Assembly (NCBI GenBank): GCA_023409755.1
Contig: JAEYRA010000081.1
Coordinates: forward strand, 1 to 42,401
Direction of reading: 5' to 3'
From: Bacillota bacterium
GTDB lineage: Bacteria; Bacillota; Clostridia; Christensenellales; UMGS416
Length of the DNA stretch: 42,401 nucleotides
Below the pieces are notes generated by a model, which was not told the DNA's origin, searched no databases, and saw only the letters and a program-made list of their open reading frames with translations. How positions within the stretch are numbered: position 1 is the first letter of the stretch; each line of letters opens with the position of its first letter. The position numbers were made by a program, and so were the translations under genes. Below are positions 31,867 through 39,665 of the stretch, in pieces.

Positions 31867-33249
31867 CTACGCGAGCCCGTATTCGGCGGGCAGGAAGCGG
31901 GAGGCGTCCAGTTCGGGTTTGAGAAGCTGCCAGCAGGCTTCGGCGTCGTCGGGCAGCTCATCCAGTTGTTCTTCCATCCGGTCGAGCCAACGGTACTCCC
32001 GCTGGCTCAGGGCAAGCTCCTGGTTGGCGGTGGCGCGGCGCAGGGCATTGACGGCCGCCCGCGCGCCCAGCTTGGCCTGCTCGTAGGGGTCGGTGCGGCT
32101 GGCGATGACGCGGGAGAGTTCCAGCACCACATCGGGCCGCAGCACATAGGCCTGGGGTGATAGGGCACTGTCGGAGTCGGCCAGCCAGCGCTGCAGCCGC
32201 AGGGCATCGTCGTCCCCAGCGTGGCGGGCGGTGTTCATCAGCCGGCAGTCGTAGATGAGCTGTTCCATCGACACCGTCGGTGCCATGTCGGCGAGCAGCA
32301 TCACGTTCTGCACCGATTCGTTGCTCCACAGGTCGGCCACGCAGGCCGCCACGTTGCCCACCGGGCTCAGGTGGGCGCAGGCCGCGCTCTTGCCCTCCAT
32401 GGCGATGGGCACCCCGGCGATGGCCTTGAGGAACGGTCCCTCGTAGGCACAGTCCTTGCTGGGGCCGACGGCCCCCACGCGGTAGGCGACCAGCGACCGG
32501 CTGACCGACACCACCCGCACCACGGCGGCGAATACCTCCGGCAGCATGCCGCGGTCGGCCAGCACCATGGCCGTGTTGGCAAAGCCGCAAGCCGAATCGC
32601 CGGCGGCGTGGCTGCCGTTTTGCCGGGCGATGACCACAATGTGCCGCCACAGGAAATCCATGTCCCGCGCGCCCAGCACCCCCAGGCAGAACACCACCTG
32701 CCGCAGGTCGGCGTTGAGCAGGGCGTCGTCGTGCAGCTCCTTGCCTCCGGTGCTCTCAATGGCCAGGAAGTCGGCCCCGGCACGGGCCGCGCCCTCAAAG
32801 GTGCGCAGCATGCCCTCCAATTGGGGGCCGGAGCGCAGCACCGGCGGGCGGCTGAACTCCCGCGTGTCGTTGGGCGTCAGGCGCAGCGCGCTTTTGAGCC
32901 CGCGGTTGGCCTCGAAGTCGGCCATGATGTCGCGCACGACCTTGGTGGTCTCAATGCCCCATTCGGGCCGCAGCGTCATGGGGGGCAGCAGTTCCACCTC
33001 CACCACCACACCGCTGGCGTGCAGCTGGCAGGCGCGGGTCAGCGCGCCGGTCACCATCTGGCGGTAGTGGGCCAGCGCTTCGGGGTAGTTGGCTTCGTCC
33101 AGTGTCATGGGTGGCAGGGTGAAGTTGAGCTCTGGGACAACCTCGCCCCCGCCCAGCGTCAGGCCATTGCGGCAAACCACGGGCCGCGGCGCGCTGCCAA
33201 ACACAAAGTCCTTCGGTTCGGCCACGGCCAACGTCTTCTCATTCCACAT
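31867..33249 (-). CDS. mtaB: MtaB-like methanol:corrinoid methyltransferase
   Basis: A 460-residue protein, almost the same length as Methanosarcina MtaB (461), the zinc enzyme that moves the methyl of methanol to a corrinoid protein. The three zinc ligands appear in conserved settings: Glu in AIESTGGKE, Cys in GDSACGFANTAM and Cys in GPSKDCAYEG. Nearby MEGKSAACAH and WSNESVQNV also match. The start ATG 33249 has GAGGTG 6 bases upstream, and the consensus promoter at 33361-33389 excludes longer starts. No mtaC or mtaA is beside it; larE follows. Substrates other than methanol are possible for such lone bacterial homologues. Confidence 0.9.
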   Translation of the reverse strand: MWNEKTLAVAEPKDFVFGSAPRPVVCRNGLTLGGGEVVPELNFTLPPMTLDEANYPEALAHYRQMVTGALTRACQLHASGVVVEVELLPPMTLRPEWGIETTKVVRDIMADFEANRGLKSALRLTPNDTREFSRPPVLRSGPQLEGMLRTFEGAARAGADFLAIESTGGKELHDDALLNADLRQVVFCLGVLGARDMDFLWRHIVVIARQNGSHAAGDSACGFANTAMVLADRGMLPEVFAAVVRVVSVSRSLVAYRVGAVGPSKDCAYEGPFLKAIAGVPIAMEGKSAACAHLSPVGNVAACVADLWSNESVQNVMLLADMAPTVSMEQLIYDCRLMNTARHAGDDDALRLQRWLADSDSALSPQAYVLRPDVVLELSRVIASRTDPYEQAKLGARAAVNALRRATANQELALSQREYRWLDRMEEQLDELPDDAEACWQLLKPELDASRFLPAEYGLA

Positions 33250-33360
33250 CGGCGGCACCTCATTCCAGTTTTCCTGAGCGTACCGCCGCACCAACGCTGC
33301 CGCAAGGGAGAGCGTTGCGCCGTCTGTGAATGTATTGCTATCCCATGGTTTTACTAGGAG

Positions 33361-33389
33361 ATTATACCCCGCACCTTTGGCTCCGTCAA
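33361..33389 (-). promoter_or_regulatory. Promoter of mtaB-larE
   Basis: On the minus strand TTGACG (33389-33384) and TATAAT (33366-33361) are exactly 17 bases apart. Predicted transcription starts near 33354, giving a leader of about 105 bases before mtaB. Confidence 0.88.
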
Positions 33390-33400
33390 GGCTGACGGGA

Positions 33401-33428
33401 TGCACAAGTGCGCGGACTGTGTTACAAT
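33401..33428 (+). promoter_or_regulatory. Weak promoter candidate for the helicase gene
   Basis: TGCACA (33401-33406) and TACAAT (33423-33428) are 16 bases apart. It is back-to-back with the mtaB promoter. Confidence 0.45.
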
Positions 33429-33474
33429 AACGAAAGTGGGTCGATAGGCCCAATATGCCAAACACGAAGGATGA

Positions 33475-34884
33475 ATGCCCGTTATGAGCTTTCTAGATTG
33501 CCTGTCTGATGAGATGAACGAAGCCGCCGCGGCACTGGGGTACACCGAGCCCACGCCCATCCAGGCCCGTGCCATTCCCCTGCTGCTGGAGGGCCGTGAC
33601 GTCATTGGCCAGGCCCAGACCGGCACCGGCAAGACGGCAGCCTTTCTGCTGCCCATTCTGCAGCGCATTGACACCTCCAGCCCGGAGATTCAGGCCGTGG
33701 TGCTCTGCCCCACCCGGGAGCTGGCCCAGCAGATCACCGCTGTGGCGGAGGGCCTCTCCCGCAAGATGGAGAACTTCGGCGTCATCGCCATCTATGGCGG
33801 CACGAACGTCAGCTACCAGGCCCAGCGGTTGAAGGGCTGCCAGCTCATCATCGGCACGCCGGGCCGGGTGCTCGACCAGCTGCGCCGCCGCAACATGCGC
33901 TTTTTTTACGTCCGGATGGTGACCCTCGATGAGGCCGACGAGATGCTGGACATGGGCTTCCGCGAGGACATCGACGAGATCATCAGCTACACCTCCAGCC
34001 GCCGGCAGACGATGCTCTTCTCCGCCACCATGCCCAAGGAGATTCTGGAGCTGACCCGGCTCTACCAGAAGGACCCGGTGACCGTGAGCATCGAGCGGGA
34101 CACGCTGACAGCCCCGGACATCGAGCAAACCTATGTGGAGACGACCGAGCAGGGCAAGGTGGATGAACTCGCCAAGCTCATCCGCTCCAGCGACGCCAAG
34201 CTGACGCTGGTGTTCTGCAACACCAAGCAGAAGGTCAGTGACCTTTACCGGCAGCTGCGGCGGCGCGGCTTCAATGTGGAGGGGCTGCACGGCGGCATCG
34301 AGCAGAGCGTGCGTGACAGCATCATGATGCGGTTCCGTACCCGTGCTCTTTCCGTGCTGGTGGCCACTGACATCGCCGCGCGCGGGCTGGACATCTCGGG
34401 TGTCGACCTGGTCGTCAACTTCGATGTGCCCCGCAACGCCGACCACTACGTCCACCGCATCGGCCGCACCGGCCGTGCCGGGCGGTCGGGCCGGGCGGTC
34501 ACGCTGGTGCTGAGCCGCGACCAGAAGCAGATCAGCCGCATTCAACACCACACCCACTCGGCCATGGGCAAGGCGGAGGGGGAGGGGCAGGCCACCGCTG
34601 GTGGTGCCTCCCGCGCCGATGGCACCCCCCGTGCCGAGGGCAACCGCCCCCCGCGCAACCGCCGCCCCGGCGGCAATCGCAACGGCGGGCAGCCCCGCAC
34701 CGACACCCCCGCCAAGGAGACTGCGCCCGCGGGCAGCGCCGCGCAAGCGGCCCAGCCCGGGGTGGAGGGAACGGCTCCGCTTTCTGCCAGCGCCAAGCGC
34801 CGCCGTCGTCGCCGCCGCAAGCCCGGCGGGGCCGGTGCCCCCGGCAGTGGCGAGGGAGCAACGCAGTCATCCCAGAGCGAGTAA
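33475..34884 (+). CDS. DEAD-box RNA helicase
   Basis: A 469-residue ATP-dependent RNA helicase. In order it shows the Q motif (GYTEPTPIQARAIP), motif I AQTGTGKT, Ia PTRELA, GTPGR, motif II LDEADEML, motif III SAT, ARGLDIS and motif VI HRIGRTGRAG. The C-terminal ~105 residues are low complexity: Gly/Arg/Asn/Pro-rich (PPRNRRPGGNRNGG), then Ala-rich, then a run of Arg (KRRRRRRRKPGG), which suits non-specific RNA binding. It resembles CshA/DeaD helicases of RNA decay and cold adaptation. ATG 33475 has GAAGG 4 bases upstream. The gene is monocistronic. Confidence 0.95.
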   Translation: MPVMSFLDCLSDEMNEAAAALGYTEPTPIQARAIPLLLEGRDVIGQAQTGTGKTAAFLLPILQRIDTSSPEIQAVVLCPTRELAQQITAVAEGLSRKMENFGVIAIYGGTNVSYQAQRLKGCQLIIGTPGRVLDQLRRRNMRFFYVRMVTLDEADEMLDMGFREDIDEIISYTSSRRQTMLFSATMPKEILELTRLYQKDPVTVSIERDTLTAPDIEQTYVETTEQGKVDELAKLIRSSDAKLTLVFCNTKQKVSDLYRQLRRRGFNVEGLHGGIEQSVRDSIMMRFRTRALSVLVATDIAARGLDISGVDLVVNFDVPRNADHYVHRIGRTGRAGRSGRAVTLVLSRDQKQISRIQHHTHSAMGKAEGEGQATAGGASRADGTPRAEGNRPPRNRRPGGNRNGGQPRTDTPAKETAPAGSAAQAAQPGVEGTAPLSASAKRRRRRRRKPGGAGAPGSGEGATQSSQSE

Positions 34885-35157
34885 CCCGCCCGCACCGACT
34901 GACCGCAGACGACCCCGTCTCCCCGTGCCCTGCATGAGGAACCCAGGCTAGAGCCGACCGCCGATTCATTCGGTGGGAGGAACGCTTGACCCGCATGGGC
35001 AGTCAGCAAACCCCGCCCGCAGACGAAATCGTCCCCTTGTGAAGTGAGAATGAGGGGAACGGCAAAGAGATTGCCCAGCGACCTGTGCGCTGGGCAATGA
35101 TGTGACAGCAGTGACAAGCTCTCCAAATCGCCGACGACGCCACAGCGTCGGCGGCGA
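34885..35157 (+). other. Hairpin-rich gap between helicase and VOC genes
   Basis: There is no gene in 273 bases. Hairpins seen: CCGCCGA/TCGGTGG near 34959, GACGA-AA-TCGTC near 35022, and a perfect 10-bp stem TTGCCCAGCG (35071-35080) with CGCTGGGCAA (35088-35097). No T-run follows the last. It could be a 3' UTR or a structured RNA; no known class fits. Confidence 0.45.
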
Positions 35158-35550
35158 CTAAAGTAAAGGCACTTCCCGATACATGAACTGCAGCAGGTTG
35201 CCCTCGGGGTCCTCAAAGAACACGGTGGCGCAGCGGTCGGCCTTGTTCTCCCACCCGCCGGTCAGCGGTACGTTCTTTTGGGCCAGGTGTGCTTTGGCGC
35301 GCTCCAGGTCGTCCACCGTGAAGGCCAGGTGACGCAGGCCGTTGGAGTTGGCGGGCTGCAGGGCCACCACGTTGCCCGTCGCAGTCTGGATGAGCTCCAG
35401 CAGGATGCCGCCGGCGATCTTCACAAAGGCGTTCTCGCCCTCGTGCGCCAGCACCACCGTGCCGTCAAAAACATCGTTGTACCAGGCGACCTGAGCCGCC
35501 AGGTCACGGCAGAAAATCGCCGCGTGCTCAAAGCGTCCAATGCAGTTCAT
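35158..35550 (-). CDS. VOC (glyoxalase/bleomycin-resistance fold) protein
   Basis: A 130-residue single-domain VOC protein with two beta-alpha-beta-beta-beta halves. The N-terminal half begins RFEHAAIFCRDLAAQVAWYNDVF, and the C-terminal half has LRHLAFTVDDLERAK and FFEDPEGNLLQFM. Metal-ligand positions are occupied by His (FEHAA, LRHLAF) and Glu (LLELI and the final GNLLQ region has Gln rather than Glu), so the metal site may be altered. The start at 35550 has GGGAGGGA upstream. An extended -10 (TGG-TATAAT on the minus strand, 35584-35579) lies just before it. The substrate is unknown; it is divergent from the GH28 gene. Confidence 0.85.
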   Translation of the reverse strand: MNCIGRFEHAAIFCRDLAAQVAWYNDVFDGTVVLAHEGENAFVKIAGGILLELIQTATGNVVALQPANSNGLRHLAFTVDDLERAKAHLAQKNVPLTGGWENKADRCATVFFEDPEGNLLQFMYREVPLL

Positions 35551-35578
35551 ACCAATCCCTCCCATATGCGTTTGACCC

Positions 35579-35584
35579 ATTATA
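35579..35584 (-). promoter_or_regulatory. Extended -10 for the VOC gene
   Basis: TATAAT on the minus strand is preceded by TGG. A poor -35 (CTGTCC) lies 18 bases upstream. Start is expected about 25 bases before the ribosome site. Confidence 0.55.
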
Positions 35585-35632
35585 CCAGTATCAGAACCCG
35601 GCGGACAGCCCGCCGGTGACAGGAGGCACAGC

Positions 35633-36952
35633 ATGCTAGACATCACTCAATTTGGCGCGACGCCCAACACCGGCGAGCTCTGCACCGCAGCCATTCAGGC
35701 AGCCATCGACGCCGCGCAGGGCGGCACGGTTCGCATCCCCGCCGGTGAGTTCCTGACCGGCACCCTCGACCTCAAGGGCGCGTCACTGCACCTGGACAAG
35801 GGTGCGGTGCTCAAGGGCTCCCCGCGCATGGCCGATTATGTCTGGAACGGCTACGACCACAACGAGATGGGCAAAGTCCTGTCGCTTCTCACCTGCATGG
35901 ATTGTGATGACATCCGCATCACCGGCGAGGGCACCATTGATTTGAACGGCGACGCCTTCTACCACCTCGACCGGCCCAATGTGCCCCAAAGCGCCGTGCC
36001 GCTGACACCGGCACAGCTCGACGAGTGCACCCGCCTCTATGAAGCGCGGCCCAACCAGCCCATCTTCTTCCTGCGGTGCCGGCGGGTGACGGTGCAGGGC
36101 GTTCGCATCGTGAACGCCCCCTGCTGGACGATGAGCTTTGTGGAGTGTGAGGACGTCAAGGTGCTGGACCTGACGATTGACAACAACCTTCAACTGCCCA
36201 ACAACGACGGCATGCACTTCTGCTCCTGCCGCGGCGTCATCGTGCGGGGGTGTAACATCTCCGCCGGGGACGATTGCATCGCCCTCTCCGCCATCACCGA
36301 CTGGGACAAGCCCTGCGAGGACATTGTCATCTCCGACTGCATCCTGCGTTCCTGCTCCAAGGCGGTGGTCGTGGGCTACATGCATTCGATTGTCCGCAAC
36401 GTCGTCATCTCCAACGTCATCATTCGGGAGAGCAACCGAGGGTTGACCATCATGACGAGCAGCCGCACCGGCCTGGTGGAGAACGTGCAGGCCACCAATG
36501 TGCGCATCGATACCCGGGTGCGGGCGGGCGGCTGGTGGGGCAATGGGGAGGCCGTCTGCATCATGGCGACCCACCACCACCTGGCCAACTACGCCCGGCC
36601 CGAGCCGGCCCCGCGCTTTGACGTCAACGTGCGCAACGTGACGATGAACGGCCTGGTGTGCAGCAGCGAGAACGCGCTGGCCATCGTCGGCGAGGGCGAC
36701 AACGTGCGCGGCGTGCGGCTTCTCAACGTGGATGTGACGCTCAAGGACAGCGACAACCGCGCGATCAAGGGCGACCTCATTGACCTCAGCCCCGGCGAGC
36801 AGAACGCCCGCCTGCCCCAGGATGGGACTGATACCTGGCTCTTCCTGCAGGGCGTGCAGGAGGTGCTCGTCGCCAACGCCTGGGTGCACCCCTTCCACGG
36901 GCGTATGCCGGCGGTGGTGGAGCGTAACTGCCAGGGCGTGACCTTCCGCTGA
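35633..36952 (+). CDS. GH28 family glycoside hydrolase (polygalacturonase-like)
   Basis: A right-handed beta-helix enzyme of 439 residues. The N-terminal pectin-lyase-fold strand is LDITQFGATPNTGELCTAAIQAAIDAA. The GH28 catalytic Asp positions appear as NNDGMH and AGDDCIAL, the His as GYMHSI, and the Arg/Lys element as ESNRGLTI. It should hydrolyse galacturonic-acid or related pectin linkages by inversion. There is no signal peptide, so oligosaccharides would be cleaved inside the cell. ATG 35633 follows AGGAGG. A 7-bp hairpin (35598-35616) lies just before the ribosome site. No pectin transporter is beside it. Confidence 0.9.
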   Translation: MLDITQFGATPNTGELCTAAIQAAIDAAQGGTVRIPAGEFLTGTLDLKGASLHLDKGAVLKGSPRMADYVWNGYDHNEMGKVLSLLTCMDCDDIRITGEGTIDLNGDAFYHLDRPNVPQSAVPLTPAQLDECTRLYEARPNQPIFFLRCRRVTVQGVRIVNAPCWTMSFVECEDVKVLDLTIDNNLQLPNNDGMHFCSCRGVIVRGCNISAGDDCIALSAITDWDKPCEDIVISDCILRSCSKAVVVGYMHSIVRNVVISNVIIRESNRGLTIMTSSRTGLVENVQATNVRIDTRVRAGGWWGNGEAVCIMATHHHLANYARPEPAPRFDVNVRNVTMNGLVCSSENALAIVGEGDNVRGVRLLNVDVTLKDSDNRAIKGDLIDLSPGEQNARLPQDGTDTWLFLQGVQEVLVANAWVHPFHGRMPAVVERNCQGVTFR

Positions 36953-37017
36953 GCCGGACACTCCCATCAGTCCCGCATATACTGTGGATAGCAAGCGGTT
37001 GGCGGGAGGGATGCACG

Positions 37018-37197
37018 ATGCGGAAAGCCAACATGACACCGACCGGGGTTCAGTACCAGTACGACACCGGGTGGAAATACTGCAAGTGGTGCGAGCGCTG
37101 CCACGCCAAGGATGACCCGACCTGCACCCGGCCGGACAAGAGCAATACCTATGCAAAAGCGATGCGCTACATAAACGACCGATGGGAAAAGAAGTGA
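37018..37197 (+). CDS. 59-residue Cys-rich basic protein
   Basis: A short reading frame with a strong ribosome site (GCGGGAGGG, about 7 bases before ATG 37018), ending at TGA 37197. The peptide begins MRKANMTPTG and carries YCKWCERCHA followed by PTC, giving four Cys and one His in a C-x2-C-x2-C-H-x7-C arrangement that could bind zinc. The C-terminus is basic (RYINDRWEKK). It is immediately followed by a perfect 11-bp terminator-like stem. A -10-like TATACT lies near 36979. I do not know the family. The coding case rests on ribosome site, amino-acid composition and clean flanking signals. Confidence 0.65.
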   Translation: MRKANMTPTGVQYQYDTGWKYCKWCERCHAKDDPTCTRPDKSNTYAKAMRYINDRWEKK

Positions 37198-37202
37198 GCA
37201 AG

Positions 37203-37230
37203 AGGCAGGCCGCCGATGCGGCCTGCCTTC
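37203..37230 (+). terminator. Stem-loop after the 59-residue gene
   Basis: AGGCAGGCCGC (37203-37213) pairs perfectly with GCGGCCTGCCT (37218-37228) around CGAT. Only TTC follows, so termination may be weak. Confidence 0.6.
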
Positions 37231-37239
37231 GCCTCGCTT

Positions 37240-37348
37240 TCGCCTTTGCCACTTCGTGACAAAGGCGAGTGGGGTAGACTCGTCGGGAGTGATGATTCGC
37301 CCCTTGACGCGCATGTCGTCAAGGGGCGTTCGATTGCGCGGCTCGTGA
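37240..37348 (+). repeat. Two-hairpin intergenic element, copy 2
   Basis: Hairpin 1 is at 37240-37268 (TCGCCTTTG...CAAAGGCGA). Hairpin 2 is at 37298-37328 (CGCCCCTTGACG...CGTCAAGGGGCG, loop CGCATGT). The tail GCGGCTCGTGAG is at 37337-37348. Compared with copy 1, paired positions change together (T-A to C-G and G-C to A-T in hairpin 1). Confidence 0.65.
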
Positions 37349-38028
37349 GGGGTTTTACGGGGGGAGACACCGCCTATGGGCTGGAAGGGGCCGAGTGCCG
37401 CGAAACGGGCAAGTGGTGCCGCGGCGGGGTAAACCCGCACGCGGTCTGCCGGGTGTGGCGCACGTGGCAGGGCGGCCTTTTCCCCCGACCCCTCCCCCAG
37501 ATGTGGCAGAGGGGAGGCGGGGTGGACGCCACCCAGTTCATGCCACATGGAGTTCTAAGGGGACGAAGTGCCCTTTGGACGTTTTTCCTTCGTTTCTCTC
37601 GTGCGCGTTGCGAACTTCCCACGGGTTGCTTGGGCGAGCAGCGTGCGTAGCACGCGACCAGCCCGGACGATCCGCGGCACTCTGCTGGCACTCACTTCGT
37701 GCCGGTCGTCCGGTCTAGGAAATTCGCCCGCGCTCCTGAAGCGTTTTGGCACTTTTGCGCCTCAAAAGTGCCGCCCGCTGCATGCGCGTCTCTATAAAGT
37801 TAGGTGGGATGCCTGAGCAAAGGTGTTCTGCGATGCTCTTGTACGGTTACTGGCTCCTGCCATTTGCCTCATGCCGATCGTTCAGTTTTAGAAAATTGCC
37901 CGCTCCAGCGCCGTTCGGGTTCGCCATCCGCCGAGCACCGCTCACGCCTGGCCATGCAACCAGGGTGAATAAAGCGCTGCGCAGCCGCAAGAACCACACC
38001 CATCGCCTGTGCCACCCAAAGTTGTGGC
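37349..38028 (+). other. 680-base gene-free region with imperfect repeats
   Basis: No convincing gene is present. Two related blocks can be aligned, at about 37680-37740 (with TTCGTGCCGGTCGTCCGGT) and 37848-37910 (with TCATGCCGATCGTTCAGTT), each followed by GAAAATTG/GGAAATTCG-CCCGC. Several hairpins occur, including a perfect GGCACTTTTG/CAAAAGTGCC at about 37748-37772. It may be decayed sequence or a cluster of intergenic elements. Confidence 0.45.
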
Positions 38029-38057
38029 TTGAAAGCCTGGAACCGAGCGCTTATAAT
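38029..38057 (+). promoter_or_regulatory. Promoter of dinB
   Basis: TTGAAA (38029-38034) and a perfect TATAAT (38052-38057) are 17 bases apart. The start point falls inside the LexA box. Confidence 0.88.
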
Positions 38058-38059
38058 AA

Positions 38060-38071
38060 GAACAAACGTTC
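38060..38071 (+). promoter_or_regulatory. LexA (SOS) box of dinB
   Basis: GAACAAACGTTC matches the Gram-positive LexA consensus GAAC-4-GTTC with full dyad arms. It begins 2 bases after the -10 box, so LexA should repress dinB until DNA damage. Confidence 0.88.
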
Positions 38072-38085
38072 TTGCAAGGTGCATC

Positions 38086-39336
38086 ATGCAGCGCGCGATC
38101 CTTCATTCCGACCTTAACAATTTCTACGCCTCGGTGGAATGCCTGAGCCACCCGGAGCTCAATGACAAGCCCGTCGTGGTGGGCGGCGATCCGGAGATGC
38201 GCCATGGCATTGTGCTGGCCAAAAACCAGCTGGCCAAGGCCACCGGCATCCAGACCGGCGAGGCACTGTGGATTGCCCGGCAGCGCTGCCCGGGTCTCGT
38301 CGTGGTGCCGCCACACTTCCCCCGCTACCTGGAGTTTGCCCAGCAGGTGCGGGAGATCTATGGCACCTACACCGACCGGGTGGAGCCCTTTGGCCTGGAC
38401 GAGGCCTGGCTGGACGTGACCGGCAGCCGGCAGGGCAGCGGCGAGGCCATCGCTCAGGAGATCCGCCGGCGGGTGAAGCGGGAGACGGGCCTGACCGTGT
38501 CGGTGGGCGTCAGTTTCAACAAGGTGTTTGCCAAGCTGGGGTCGGACATGAAGAAGCCCGATGCCGTTACCGTCATCACGAGGGAGAATTACCGTGAGCG
38601 CGTCTGGCCCCTGCCGGTGGAGGATCTTCTCTACGTTGGCCCCGCCACGGCCGAGCGCCTGCACCGCCACGGCATTCTGACCATTGGCAACCTGGCGGCC
38701 TGTGATGACGAGCTGCTGCACTCTCTTTTCGGCCGCACGGGCCCGGCTCTGGCGCTGGCAGCCCGCGGGTTGGATGAGAGCCCCGTGGCCCTGGCCGATG
38801 ATGACCATGAGGTTATCAAGAGCGTGGGCAACAGCACCACCACCCCGCGGGACCTGGTGTGCGACGAGGATGCCCGGCTCGTGCTCCTCGCCCTGTCGGA
38901 GAGCGTGGCCGCCCGCCTGCGGGAACAGGGCCTGCGTTGCAGCACGGTGCAAATTTCGGTGCGGGAGAATGACCTGACAACCTTTGAGCGCCAGACCCGG
39001 CTGACTACGCCCACCAATGTGTCCGGGCAGATCGCTGCCGTCGCCATGGAGCTCCTCCGCGCCAACTACCGCTGGACCAAGCCCATTCGCAGCCTTGGGG
39101 TGCGGGGGACGGACCTCACCCCCGCCGACGCACCGCGGCAGATGGATCTCTTTGGTGTGGAGGAGCGGCAGCTGCGCCGGGAGCGGCTGGAACAGACGCT
39201 GGACAGCGTGCGCCAGCGGTATGGCACGGGCAGCATTTTGCGGGCGTCGCTGATGGGCGACCTGCCTTTGGCCGCCTCCGGGTTGAAGACTGATCCCATC
39301 CTTACCACCGTGGGCTTGGCGATGGATGGTTCCTGA
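38086..39336 (+). CDS. dinB: DNA polymerase IV (Y family)
   Basis: A 416-residue error-prone lesion-bypass polymerase. The palm motifs are ILHSDLNNFYASVE at the N-terminus and FGLDEAWLDVTGS near residue 105, which hold the metal-binding acids; note SDLNNFY in place of the common DMDAFY. VSVGVSFNKVFAKLGSDMKKPD follows. The helix-hairpin-helix region VGPATAERLHRHGILTIGNL and the little-finger domain complete it. QMDLF near residue 355 fits a sliding-clamp-binding motif. ATG 38086 has AAGGTG upstream and directly follows the LexA box, so earlier starts are excluded. It is single-gene and SOS-induced. Confidence 0.94.
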   Translation: MQRAILHSDLNNFYASVECLSHPELNDKPVVVGGDPEMRHGIVLAKNQLAKATGIQTGEALWIARQRCPGLVVVPPHFPRYLEFAQQVREIYGTYTDRVEPFGLDEAWLDVTGSRQGSGEAIAQEIRRRVKRETGLTVSVGVSFNKVFAKLGSDMKKPDAVTVITRENYRERVWPLPVEDLLYVGPATAERLHRHGILTIGNLAACDDELLHSLFGRTGPALALAARGLDESPVALADDDHEVIKSVGNSTTTPRDLVCDEDARLVLLALSESVAARLREQGLRCSTVQISVRENDLTTFERQTRLTTPTNVSGQIAAVAMELLRANYRWTKPIRSLGVRGTDLTPADAPRQMDLFGVEERQLRRERLEQTLDSVRQRYGTGSILRASLMGDLPLAASGLKTDPILTTVGLAMDGS

Positions 39337-39665
39337 CCATTTTTATCCCTCCATACAAAGTTTACAGCCCATTCACACTTTGTTTACAATTACTACTTTC
39401 AAGCACATCGTTATGTGGCAATCGTTGCCAAATGGCCTTTGAAGGCTTGTTTTTATTGGTTTCACGTGGTAACATCGGGAAGACTTTTGAATATCTTAAT
39501 TTTGTCATAAGTTAATAAGATCGCTATAGCGATTAGCGGATTTATATTATCCTTTTATTTCAAATCAAAAGGGGAGGTGATCGTTCATACCAAATTGGGT
39601 ATGCAGGCGTGCGCGGCGCTGCTGCGCTCCTGTTGCAAAACACTAAAAACGCTTAGGAGGGTTCC
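39337..39665 (+). other. 329-base AT-rich leader before the NlpC/P60 gene
   Basis: It contains the perfect 14-base palindrome ATCGCTATAGCGAT (39521-39534), a -10-like TATATT shortly after it, a hairpin CATACC/GGTATG near 39585-39602, and the ribosome site TTAGGAGGG. No known riboswitch was recognised. Confidence 0.5.
39521..39534 (+). promoter_or_regulatory. Perfect palindrome upstream of the NlpC/P60 gene
   Basis: ATCGCTATAGCGAT is fully self-complementary and lies about 130 bases before the gene, next to the TATATT box. This is a likely site for an unidentified dimeric regulator. Confidence 0.5.

Noticed and set aside
33250..33465. Longer MtaB starting at 33465
   Set aside because: The TTGACG-17-TATAAT promoter lies inside the extension, and length and ribosome site favour 33249.
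34900..35110. RNase P RNA or another housekeeping RNA after the helicase gene
   Set aside because: GAGGAA occurs, but the conserved ACAGAAA and later core segments are absent on both strands.
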